From assembly GCA_019636195.1 (NCBI GenBank), contig JAHBYA010000003.1, forward strand, positions 1 through 64,000: DNA of 64,000 nucleotides, written 5' to 3'. The notes under the pieces are model-generated. The model was not told where the DNA came from, did no database searches, and worked only from the letters and a program-made list of their open reading frames with translations. Made by a program: the position numbers and the translations under genes. Positions 57,046-64,000 of the stretch are shown here, one piece after another; position 1 is the first letter of the stretch; each line of letters opens with the position of its first letter. Source of the DNA: Planctomycetota bacterium (GTDB taxonomy: Bacteria; Planctomycetota; UBA8742; UBA2392).

Positions 57046-57107
57046 GTCGCGGACATTCGTCCGCGACCCCCCGGTCCCTCGGAAACGCGCTGCGTTTCCT
57101 GCGGGAC
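57046..57107. repeat. pair of strong inverted repeats between convergent genes
   Basis: GTCGCGGAC-ATTC-GTCCGCGAC lies at 57046-57067. A nested structure follows at 57074-57107: outer GTCCC/GGGAC around GGAAACGC/GCGTTTCC. No protein frame fits. They may terminate the EF-hand gene or form a mobile palindromic repeat. Confidence 0.55.
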
Positions 57108-57154
57108 GGTTGCTTCGCGACCTCTGCCGGGGCTTCTGTTCACGCGGCGACAGA

Positions 57155-58036
57155 CTAGAACTCGTCTTCCTTCTTGCCGCCGCTTTCTTTTTCGCGTTCG
57201 GGCTTCTTTTCTTCGCCTTCGGGTTTCTTTTCGCCTTCGGGCGTGCGGCCGGGCCGTTCGCGCTGCGGACGTTGCGCGCCCTGACGGCCGGCTTCAACTT
57301 CTTCCTTGGTCAGGAAGCCGTCCTTGTCCTTGTCGAGATTGTCAAACTGGCCCCTTAGTCGCTCCGGCGCTTCTTCCTTGCTGATCTTGCCGTCGCCGTC
57401 CTTGTCCCACTGCTTGAGCATCTCGTCGATGCCGCCGCGGTTGCCCGGCATGCGCTCGCCGGGGCCCCTGTCGCCGGGGCCGCGATCCGGCTGGGCGCTT
57501 GCCGCCGCCTTTTCGCGGGCAGCGACGAATTCATCGAGGTTCAGGAGTTCGTCCTTGTCCGTGTCTCCGTCCTTAAGCAACGTACCAAACTTCTCGCCAA
57601 GCTCTTCCTTGCTGAGCTTGCCGTTGTCGTCGCGGTCCAGAATCTTGAACTCCTCGGTGTAAACGGCCTTGGCTTTGGCCTTCGTGGCCGCGATGACGGC
57701 GTCGCGGTCAGCCATCATTTCCTGCACGGTCAGGAAGCCGTCTTCGTCCTTGTCCAGTTTCTTGAACAGTTCGTCGTTGCCCAACTCGGCCTTGTCCAGC
57801 TTGCCGTCCTGGTCGGTGTCATGCTCGCGCAGCACGCGCGCGAGTTCCGTGACCTGGCCGCGCTGCATGCGGTTGGGGCGTTCAGGCCGCGGGCGTTCGG
57901 GGCGGGCTTCTTCCTTGCTGTCTTCCTTCTTCTCTTGCTTTGGTTTCTCGGCAGGCTTCTCACCTTCCGGCATTTCCTGGGCAGCCAGCGGCAAGCCAAA
58001 GGCAAGGAATGCAGCGAGGATCATTGCGCGTTTCAT
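57155..58036 (-). CDS. exported EF-hand protein, 293 aa
   Basis: The signal peptide MKRAMILAAFLAFGLPLAAQ is followed by a Lys/Glu/Pro-rich linker. Then come several EF-hand loops (DTDQDGKLDKAE, DKDEDGFLTVQE, DRDDNGKLSKEE, DTDKDELLNLDE, DKDGDGKISKEE, DKDKDGFLTKEE). A low-complexity Arg/Pro/Gly/Glu/Lys tail closes the protein. Calcium binding outside the cytoplasm is likely. AAGGAG precedes the ATG. It is divergent from the redoxin gene. Confidence 0.92.
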   Translation of the reverse strand: MKRAMILAAFLAFGLPLAAQEMPEGEKPAEKPKQEKKEDSKEEARPERPRPERPNRMQRGQVTELARVLREHDTDQDGKLDKAELGNDELFKKLDKDEDGFLTVQEMMADRDAVIAATKAKAKAVYTEEFKILDRDDNGKLSKEELGEKFGTLLKDGDTDKDELLNLDEFVAAREKAAASAQPDRGPGDRGPGERMPGNRGGIDEMLKQWDKDGDGKISKEEAPERLRGQFDNLDKDKDGFLTKEEVEAGRQGAQRPQRERPGRTPEGEKKPEGEEKKPEREKESGGKKEDEF

Positions 58037-58064
58037 GGATGGCTCCTTGGTTGCCCGATGTTAG

Positions 58065-58079
58065 GTTGCATAATGCAAC
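58065..58079. promoter_or_regulatory. perfect palindrome in a 65-base divergent promoter region
   Basis: GTTGCA-TAA-TGCAAC is a perfect inverted repeat. It overlaps a CATAAT -10-like hexamer for the plus-strand redoxin gene and sits between both start codons, so it is a good candidate for a shared operator. Confidence 0.45.
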
Positions 58080-58101
58080 ACCTGACAGACCAGAGGGTAG
58101 C

Positions 58102-58836
58102 GTGAAAAGTTCCTGGCGATACCTGACCCCCTTCGTGATCACCGGCATGGTGGCGGCCTCGGTGTATGGCGCCTACCTGTTTGCACCCAAAGGGTTTGAA
58201 GAGTGCTGCGAGTACCTTGGCCTGCTGGCACCCGAAGGCGTCAGCGAGGTCCCGGGCGTCGAGCACGCCGCGATTGAACAGGCCCGCGACGACGGAGGGC
58301 TGCCTGACTCCGTGCCCGGCCTGCGCATCGGTGACAAGCCCGAGCCGATCACGCTGCCGGACCTGCACGGTGTGCCCGTTACCATCGATTTCGGGAAGCC
58401 GACTGCCGTCGTCTGGGTCTCGAGTTACTGCCCGACCAGCAAGATCTACGAAGAGCGGTTGAACAAGCTGGCGGCTGACTTTCCCGGCGTGCAGTGGTTT
58501 GCGATCAACAGCAGTGCCATGGAAGGCGTGCCTGAGCTGATCCGGCACTTTGAAGATGGCGACGCCAACCGCCTGAAGATTCGAGTGCTCAAGGATGAGG
58601 GCAACGCAATCGCAGACCGTTTTGGCGCGCGCGTCACCACAGAGACGTACATATTCACCGGCGGTGAGCTGCGCTACCGCGGCGCGATAGACGACGCCCG
58701 CAACCCCCAGAGCGTCGAGGTTGAGTACCTGCGCAAGGTGCTGTCCAGCGTGCTCGCTGGCCGGAATCCGCCATGGCGCTACCAGCCGCCGAAAGGCTGC
58801 TGTCCGATCGACAAGTTGAAGCCCGCAAAGCAGTAA
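58102..58836 (+). CDS. membrane-anchored redoxin-like protein, 244 aa
   Basis: The N-terminal segment (YLTPFVITGMVAASVYGAYLF) is a membrane anchor. The rest is a thioredoxin/peroxiredoxin-like domain: VVWVSSYCPTSKIYEERL, with the active-site region as CPTS rather than CxxC, then GVQWFAINSSAMEGV and FTGGELRYRGAIDDARNPQ. The C-terminal YQPPKGCCPIDK is a typical ending of bacterial thioredoxin-like proteins with a redox-active or metal-binding Cys pair. Start is GTG at 58102, with GAGGG upstream. It may work with the DsbD-type transporter at 3740, but is not near it. Confidence 0.82.
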   Translation: MKSSWRYLTPFVITGMVAASVYGAYLFAPKGFEECCEYLGLLAPEGVSEVPGVEHAAIEQARDDGGLPDSVPGLRIGDKPEPITLPDLHGVPVTIDFGKPTAVVWVSSYCPTSKIYEERLNKLAADFPGVQWFAINSSAMEGVPELIRHFEDGDANRLKIRVLKDEGNAIADRFGARVTTETYIFTGGELRYRGAIDDARNPQSVEVEYLRKVLSSVLAGRNPPWRYQPPKGCCPIDKLKPAKQ

Positions 58837-58860
58837 AGGCCGGGCCCTGAGAGAAACGCA

Positions 58861-59055
58861 ATGCGCCAAGCCAACTGGCACGAAGTGGGGGGCAACGCCA
58901 AGGTGCTCAAGGGCACCGAGGAAGACGCGTTGCGGCAGCACGCGCCGCCCCCGATCAAGGGCACTCACAGCGGCCGCGGCACAAAGTCCGGCGGCCAGCC
59001 GACGCACGAGCAGGCGCTGTACCCGAAGAACATTTCGCGCAAGCGCACGAAGTAG
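58861..59055 (+). CDS. small basic hypothetical protein, 64 aa
   Basis: It begins MRQANWHEVGGNAKVLKGTE and ends KNISRKRTK, with a His/Pro/Gly-rich middle. No family is recognised. It lies 24 bases after the redoxin gene, and its TAG overlaps a possible GTG start of the methyltransferase gene by one base, which supports its being real. Confidence 0.6.
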   Translation: MRQANWHEVGGNAKVLKGTEEDALRQHAPPPIKGTHSGRGTKSGGQPTHEQALYPKNISRKRTK

Positions 59056-59090
59056 TGTGCCGGGGCCGCCTTTGCGCTATCGTTGCTGCA

Positions 59091-60440
59091 ATGCCCCGTG
59101 CCGCAACAACACTTGATCCCGCCTGGCAGGTCCACGACAGGTCAGCGCTGGCACAGCGCGGCAAACCGGGCTGCGTTTACACGCCCCGCGCTGTCGCGTT
59201 GCGGCTGGCACAGGCCGTGTTGTCACCGCTGGAGCGGGCGCCGACATTGCTGGACCCCGCGTGCGGTGGGGGAGCGCTGTTGCTGGGGGCGATCGAGTGG
59301 GCCAGCCGCGAGCGCCCGGGCTGGCTTGAGCACTGGTTTGACGGGGGCATGTCGGGTTGGGACGCTTCGGCGGCGGCCGCGAACGCATGCAACGAGGCGT
59401 TGCGGGTTGCGGCACAAGAGCTGGGTTTGAAGCCGCGCGGCATTGCCATTGTGCGGGACGCGCTGGCCGATGATGCGGATGCCGCGTTTGACGTGGTGCT
59501 GGCCAATCCGCCATGGGTGAGCTTTTCGGGCCGCCATGCCGACGACCTGCCTTCCGGGGCGCGGGCTGACTTGCAGCGGCGTTTTTGGGCATTTCGCGGC
59601 TGGCCGTCCCTGCACGCCGCGTTCGCGCAGCGCTGCCCGGAATTGACGCGTCAAGACGGCCGGTGCGGACTGCTGCTGCCGATGCAGGTGGCTGATCTTG
59701 CCGGTTATCAGGCCGCCCGCGAAGCCATGTGCGCGCGGCATCAGGTTGAGGACGTGATTGAACTGGGCGAGAAGGCCTTTGACGGCGTGATTGAGCCGGT
59801 GGGCATGTTCGTGTTGGCGCCGGGCGTTGCCGGGCCGGGCCCGTGGCATGCGCCGGCAGTTGCGCAGCTGACGTCGCGCTTCACGCCATTGCCGCCGGAG
59901 TGCTTCGGCGACATTGGCGTGCACACCGGAAACGCGGGCGACTTGCTGATTGCAGAGGCGCCGGAGGCCGGAGCGCGCCCGATCCGCGTCGGCCGCGATA
60001 TTAAGCCGTACCGGCTTGCGGCGCCTTCGCACTGGTTGCGGCAAGTTGCGCTGCCCCCCGGCAAGTATGCGCGCATTTCCGGTGAGGCACGATTTGCGAA
60101 GGCGTTGATCGTGCTGCGCCAGACGGCGGCGCGGCCGGTTGCGGCGCGGCATGAGCCGGCTGGGCTGTTTCGCAACTCGGTGCTGGCGTGTTTCGGCGCG
60201 CCGGGGCACGACCCGGACTTTCTGGTGGGAGTGTTCAACAGCGACACGATTGCGGCGCTTCACGCGGCACGCTTTCGTGACGCGCGGCAGCGCACCTTTC
60301 CGCAGTTGAAGATCAGCCACCTGCGCGCGCTGCCTGTGCCGGGGCGCGAGATCGGCCCGCTGTATGAGCAGATTGCGAATGCAAGCCGCGCGGGCGATGC
60401 GGCGGCCGTCAGCGCGCTGGTGGCGCAAGCCTTTGCATGA
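59091..60440 (+). CDS. N6-adenine DNA methyltransferase, Eco57I/TaqI-like
   Basis: A 449-residue class I methyltransferase. It has the cofactor motif LDPACGGGALLLGAIE (motif I) and VVLANPPW (motif IV, the NPPY-type catalytic motif of gamma-class adenine methylases). The C-terminal part has the length of a target-recognition domain. No restriction nuclease gene is adjacent, so it appears to be an orphan or stand-alone modification enzyme. Start is ambiguous: GTG at 59055, overlapping the upstream stop, would add 12 residues; ATG at 59091 lies six bases after a TATCGT -10-like element. Confidence 0.85.
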   Translation: MPRAATTLDPAWQVHDRSALAQRGKPGCVYTPRAVALRLAQAVLSPLERAPTLLDPACGGGALLLGAIEWASRERPGWLEHWFDGGMSGWDASAAAANACNEALRVAAQELGLKPRGIAIVRDALADDADAAFDVVLANPPWVSFSGRHADDLPSGARADLQRRFWAFRGWPSLHAAFAQRCPELTRQDGRCGLLLPMQVADLAGYQAAREAMCARHQVEDVIELGEKAFDGVIEPVGMFVLAPGVAGPGPWHAPAVAQLTSRFTPLPPECFGDIGVHTGNAGDLLIAEAPEAGARPIRVGRDIKPYRLAAPSHWLRQVALPPGKYARISGEARFAKALIVLRQTAARPVAARHEPAGLFRNSVLACFGAPGHDPDFLVGVFNSDTIAALHAARFRDARQRTFPQLKISHLRALPVPGREIGPLYEQIANASRAGDAAAVSALVAQAFA

Positions 60441-60476
60441 AAGGCGCCCGGCTTCGATCTGGCGCGGGCGTTCAAT

Positions 60477-61790
60477 TCACTTGCGGGCGTTGGTGCCCAT
60501 GCGTGTGGTGACGCTGTAGCTTGCCTTGCGGGTTTCGGCGGCCTTGAGCGTGAGCTTCCACTTGTGGGTCTGGGCGTCGTGCCTTTCCCAGCCTTCGCCG
60601 CTGAAGTCGAAGTCGCCGCCAAAGGCCTGGTGCACTTCCACTTCAACTTCGCGGTCGCGGAAGTTGCGCAACTCAAGCTCATAGGTATCAACCTGCGTCC
60701 AGCCCTGCAGCCAGCGCTGGTTGAAGGTCAGGTCTTTCTTCTGCGTGCGAGTGCGCTTGAGCTTCATGGTGCACTCAGGGTCGGCTCCGACGTTGACCTT
60801 CACTTCGTCCTTCTTGGGGATGTACTTGCTGGCGAGCGCGCCCATCCATGACAGTCGGCCTCCGCCGGCATCCTTGTAAAGACGAACGATGCCGTTGGGC
60901 AGCGGCTCTTTGCCCAGCTTGTGGTCTTCGTCGTTCTTGAATTCCAGCACCTTCGTGAACTCCCAGCCGAACTTCGCAGGCTCGTAGCGATACACGGTTT
61001 TCAGCGGCACGCCGGCGACCGTGAAGCTTTTCAGGCGTTTGCTCCAGCGGTTGGGCACGGTCTCGCGGCCCTCGACCGTATAGATGTAGTATTCGCTCAA
61101 GCCGACCTTCTCGATCTCCTTGGGGCGGCGCATGCCGTCTTCATTTTCCTCCGCGTCTGCGTCGTCTTGCGGGCCTGCGGCCCTGCGCGCGGCGCTTGGC
61201 GGCAGCGGCGGGCCGGGGCGCCGTGCGCCGCCACCGCCCGGCTGCGGCGGCGTGGCAAGGTCGATGATCTTTTCGACCAGGTTGATCGTGCCGACAACAA
61301 GGCGCACCTGTGCGTCTTCGTAATCTTCCCCGCTGTTGTTGTGGACGGTGACGAACGCCGTGAGTTCCATGCTGCGCTCGTCGGGGGCGACCACGCCGTG
61401 GTACTCGGCGCTCCAGCTGATGCCGCTGGTGAAGTAGCTGATCTCGACCTTGTAGGCCGCTGCCTTGGTGCAGGCTACGGTCCAGATCAGCATTTCGTGG
61501 CCCTGCGCGGGAAAGCTGGTGTCCAGAAGCTCCAGCTCTTTGGCTGCCTCGGCGCCTACCGGCATGAACTCGACGCTGGTGGGGTCAATCAACGTGTTGG
61601 CCCAGGAAAACTGGAGGCGATTGTTACCCTGCCGGAAGCTGAGGGTGCGGACCTCACGCACCAAGGTCAAATCTTCGCTGTTGTAAATCGTGAGCTGCAC
61701 CGAGTCGCGAGAGGGCAGCGTCACCAGCTCTTCTTTGGCCACAAGCGGCGCGGCGAGCAGCAGTGCAAAGATGATCGTTGCATACTTCAT
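60477..61790 (-). CDS. exported DUF4139-type protein, 437 aa
   Basis: The signal peptide MKYATIIFALLLAAPLVAK is clear. The mature protein matches the DUF4139 (mucoidy-inhibitor-like) group, with a beta-rich N-terminal region (QLTIYNSEDLTLVREVRTL) and the strands VKVNVGADPECTMKLKRTR and GWTQVDTYELELRNFRDRE. It shares long blocks with the truncated third member (SYFTSGISWSAEYHGV, AQVRLVVGTIN, GLSEYYIYTVEGRETVP), so the two are paralogues. The function is unknown. It is last in a likely three-gene operon on this strand. Confidence 0.88.
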   Translation of the reverse strand: MKYATIIFALLLAAPLVAKEELVTLPSRDSVQLTIYNSEDLTLVREVRTLSFRQGNNRLQFSWANTLIDPTSVEFMPVGAEAAKELELLDTSFPAQGHEMLIWTVACTKAAAYKVEISYFTSGISWSAEYHGVVAPDERSMELTAFVTVHNNSGEDYEDAQVRLVVGTINLVEKIIDLATPPQPGGGGARRPGPPLPPSAARRAAGPQDDADAEENEDGMRRPKEIEKVGLSEYYIYTVEGRETVPNRWSKRLKSFTVAGVPLKTVYRYEPAKFGWEFTKVLEFKNDEDHKLGKEPLPNGIVRLYKDAGGGRLSWMGALASKYIPKKDEVKVNVGADPECTMKLKRTRTQKKDLTFNQRWLQGWTQVDTYELELRNFRDREVEVEVHQAFGGDFDFSGEGWERHDAQTHKWKLTLKAAETRKASYSVTTRMGTNARK

Positions 61791-61853
61791 TGGAGTTCCG
61801 TGTTCCCGGTTTCCGGCTTGGCCGTCTGCGGTGTCGTGCTGCGCGCGCCGCGC

Positions 61854-62969
61854 CTACCAGTTGTTGAGGCGCTTGTAGTGGAACTTCAGCTTGACCGGCT
61901 CTCCCTTGCCCGGAACCTTGACCTTGAACTTGATGGTTTCATTGTCGATGCGCTCGAAGCTGGTGTAGCCGCTGCTGCTGTTCTGCATTTCCCATTCGCC
62001 GTCAACGCGCAGCGTGAAGATGACTTCGGCCTCGCCGTCCTTGAAGTTCTTGATTTCGTACTCATCGACTTCGTTTGTGTCATAGACGTTGCCGCGGCGG
62101 TTCTCGATGTCGTTGACCATCTTCTTGAACTCGACCTTGATGTCCTGCGCGATGCCGATGTTCAGGCGCATGTCGTCGCCGATCGGGGTGAAGCGGCCCC
62201 AGTCTTCGCCGGTGAAGGCGGTGGTGCCGGCGCTGTCCTGCTGGTAGATGCGCACCTTGCCGTATTCCAGCGGAATCGCGCCCAAGCCGTGGTCCTTGGC
62301 GTTTTTGAGCACGTAGTCAGTAAGGATCTTGCCTTCGCTCTGGCGCTGCGGGTCGTAGTTGTACTCCTTGACCAGCTTGACGTTGTCCCAACGGTTGACG
62401 AGCACGCGCTTGGCTTCGCCGTTGGCCAGGCCCTTCTCGAATGTTTTGCCGTCGCGGGTGATGAAGTCGGCTTCGTCAAACTGCCCGCCGGACCAGTTGC
62501 GAATCTTGAAGTAGTGCCGGAAGGTGCAGGTCTTTTCGTCGGCGCTGACCACCGCGCGATAGTCGGTTTCGCGCTGGATGTTTGCCATCAGGTAGCTGAG
62601 CCGGAACTTTTCGCTGCGGGCCTCGGTGGCGTTGATCTGCCACGTCAGCGCTGCTTCTCCGGGCGGATAGCTGGTGGACAGCACGACGGTCGTGCTTTTT
62701 TCATCGACCGGCCGGAAGATGATGCTGCCCTTGTCGATGTTGGTGCCGGCCCACGAGAAGTCCACGTTGTTGACGCCCTTTTGCAGCGTCAGCGTGCGCT
62801 CTTCTTCAACGATCACGACGTTGGGGTGGTCAAAGCGCACGACTACCGCCTCTTTGTCGGGCAGCGTGGCCAGCTTGATGCGCGCGTGCGCGGGCTGCTC
62901 GGTGGCGACGCCGATGAAGCTGGTGAAGGCGGCGGTGGCGGCAAGCGTGAGGAGGAGTTTGGTTTTCAT
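61854..62969 (-). CDS. exported DUF4139-related protein, 371 aa
   Basis: The signal peptide (MKTKLLLTLAATAAFTSFIG, then VATEQPAHA) sets the start at 62969, with AAGGA upstream. The protein follows the same plan as its neighbours (ERTLTLQKGVNNVDFSWAGTN, VDEYEIKNFKDGEAEVIF) but is more divergent and lacks the GISWSAEYHGV block. It starts 58 bases after the stop of the upstream gene and ends 63 bases before the next gene. Three related genes in a row suggest local duplication, with products acting in one envelope process. Confidence 0.85.
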   Translation of the reverse strand: MKTKLLLTLAATAAFTSFIGVATEQPAHARIKLATLPDKEAVVVRFDHPNVVIVEEERTLTLQKGVNNVDFSWAGTNIDKGSIIFRPVDEKSTTVVLSTSYPPGEAALTWQINATEARSEKFRLSYLMANIQRETDYRAVVSADEKTCTFRHYFKIRNWSGGQFDEADFITRDGKTFEKGLANGEAKRVLVNRWDNVKLVKEYNYDPQRQSEGKILTDYVLKNAKDHGLGAIPLEYGKVRIYQQDSAGTTAFTGEDWGRFTPIGDDMRLNIGIAQDIKVEFKKMVNDIENRRGNVYDTNEVDEYEIKNFKDGEAEVIFTLRVDGEWEMQNSSSGYTSFERIDNETIKFKVKVPGKGEPVKLKFHYKRLNNW

Positions 62970-63027
62970 GGTCTGATCCTTCATGGGTTGATCGTGCGTT
63001 TCCAGGGCGCTGCCGTACGACGTGCCG

Positions 63028-64000
63028 CTACTTCTTGGCGTTGCTGCCGTTGCGGGTCCTGACGACGTAGGTGATTTCCAGCTTGCCGTTGGCATTGACC
63101 GTCTGCGTGAAGCGCTGGGTACGGTAGTCCACCTTGGTGCTGGCTATTTCACTGGTGAACGTGAAGTCGCCGTTGAAGACGAGATTCAGCTCAAACTCGC
63201 TGTTGCGGCTGCGGAAATTCTTGAGCTCGATGTGGAACGTCTCCACCGTGTCCCAGCCGGCGAGGTACTGGCGGTTGCCGGACCACTGGAAGACCAGGTT
63301 CTCTTTCTTGAGGCTGCGGCGTGTGTGCTTGAAGCTGACTTCAAGGTCGGCGCCCGCGTTGACTTTCACTTCGTCTTTCTTGGCAATGTATTCGGTGGCC
63401 ACCGCGCCGACGTACCCCAGGCGGTTGCCAGCGTGCTGCTTGTAAAGTCGGACAATGCCCGCGGGCAACGGCTCTTTGCCCAGCTTGTGGGCCTCATCGT
63501 TTTTGAAAGTCAGCAGGCGCGTGAGGCCGCTGTACTTCATGGGGTCCAGCGTATAGACGGTGCGCACCGGCACGCCAGGCTGGACAAAGCTCTCAAGGCG
63601 CTTGGACCACTTGTCGGGGATCGTCTCTTTGCCTTCGACGGTGTAGATGTAGTACTCGCTGAGGCCTTCCTTGACGATGTCTTTCTTGGAATCGCCGGAC
63701 TTGGCGGCGTCGCGCATGCCCCGGTAGGCTTCTTCGCGCTGGCCCTGTGATGCGCCGCCCGCCAGCCGGGCGATTTCTTCGACAATGTTGATCGTGCCGA
63801 CAACAAGGCGCACGCTGGCGTCTTCGTACTCTTCGCCCGATCGGTTGTGCACCGTCACATAGGCGGTGAGAGTCATACTGCCTTCGTCGGCGGCCAGCAC
63901 GCCGTGGTACTCGGCGCTCCAGCTGATGCCGCTGGTGAAGTAGCTGATCTCGACGTTTGCGCTGACAGCTTCTTCGGCGCTGATGGTCCAGATCAACATC
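63028..64000 (-). CDS. exported DUF4139-type protein, 5' end beyond window
   Basis: The visible 323 residues are the C-terminal part. Comparison with the 60477-61790 product shows that MLIWTISAEEAV lies about 100 residues inside the protein, so the true start and signal peptide are outside the window. Shared blocks are SYFTSGISWSAEYHGV, ASVRLVVGTIN and GLSEYYIYTVEGKETIP. This is probably the first gene of the three-gene operon seen here, though upstream genes cannot be excluded. Confidence 0.88.
   Translation of the reverse strand, partial: MLIWTISAEEAVSANVEISYFTSGISWSAEYHGVLAADEGSMTLTAYVTVHNRSGEEYEDASVRLVVGTINIVEEIARLAGGASQGQREEAYRGMRDAAKSGDSKKDIVKEGLSEYYIYTVEGKETIPDKWSKRLESFVQPGVPVRTVYTLDPMKYSGLTRLLTFKNDEAHKLGKEPLPAGIVRLYKQHAGNRLGYVGAVATEYIAKKDEVKVNAGADLEVSFKHTRRSLKKENLVFQWSGNRQYLAGWDTVETFHIELKNFRSRNSEFELNLVFNGDFTFTSEIASTKVDYRTQRFTQTVNANGKLEITYVVRTRNGSNAKK

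Noticed and set aside
60441-60476. A restriction nuclease next to the methyltransferase
   Set aside because: Only 36 bases separate it from the DUF4139-type gene, and the gene on the other side is a 64-residue basic protein with no nuclease motif.
60921-63062. 713-residue plus-strand frame
   Set aside because: It runs antisense across two DUF4139-type genes and their gap. No family features are visible.

Overview
The window is GC-rich, gene-dense bacterial chromosome with about 49 protein genes on both strands. I see no rRNA, tRNA, CRISPR array, insertion sequence or complete prophage. Very long secreted proteins of unknown function, secreted EF-hand proteins, a HEAT-repeat lipoprotein, a giant pseudopilin-like protein and a dispersed 'AGGAGCCCGGAGCG' intergenic repeat suggest the phylum Planctomycetota or a close relative. 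That assignment is inference.

Layout. 1-3.5 kb (minus): a small protein and an EVE-domain protein, a secreted HY-repeat protein, then hpt and an archaeal-type phosphoglycerate mutase homologue with altered active-site residues. 3.7-9.2 kb (plus): a large DsbD-type thiol-disulfide transporter followed by a PAS-GAF-GGDEF diguanylate cyclase. 9.3-13.9 kb: a secreted protein, purH, a CPBP membrane protease and a beta-carbonic anhydrase. 14-19.1 kb: two tandem paralogous exported proteins of over 800 residues. 19.9-23.9 kb: a B12-binding radical SAM enzyme and an exported protein with a carboxypeptidase-regulatory-like domain. 24-28.4 kb (minus): an isolated phage-capsid-like gene with an apparent +1 frameshift, two WYL regulators, a DedA protein and a small conserved protein. 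28.8-36.3 kb (minus): a secreted protein, a 1568-residue GspK-like/LamG-like protein and a vWA-like protein. 36.7-41.2 kb (plus): a HEAT lipoprotein and nuoJ-nuoK-nuoL. 41.2-47.8 kb (minus): a tight amidoligase cluster (N-formylglutamate amidohydrolase family, GCS2 family, RimK-type ATP-grasp, C39-like peptidase), a lipoprotein and glnA. 48.2-60.4 kb: a duplicated-domain lipoprotein, a DinG-type helicase, EF-hand proteins, a TPR protein, a thioesterase, a YkgJ-like protein, a zinc-ribbon protein, a redoxin and an orphan adenine-type DNA methyltransferase. 60.5-64 kb (minus): three related DUF4139-type exported proteins, the last cut by the window edge.

The strongest observation is in the DsbD gene. 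An in-frame TGA at 7112-7114 stands exactly where the first cysteine of the C-terminal thioredoxin CxxC motif should be (reading UKNC). The frame then continues through the rest of a thioredoxin domain to a stop that overlaps the next start codon. Immediately after the TGA lies a hairpin with the geometry of a bacterial SECIS element. I read this as one 1224-residue selenoprotein (3740-7414), not two genes. Other leads are the capsid-like gene with a CCC-C slip site, the amidoligase/peptidase cluster, and repeated -10-like elements 6-11 bases upstream of start codons that lack a Shine-Dalgarno sequence, which suggests leaderless mRNAs.
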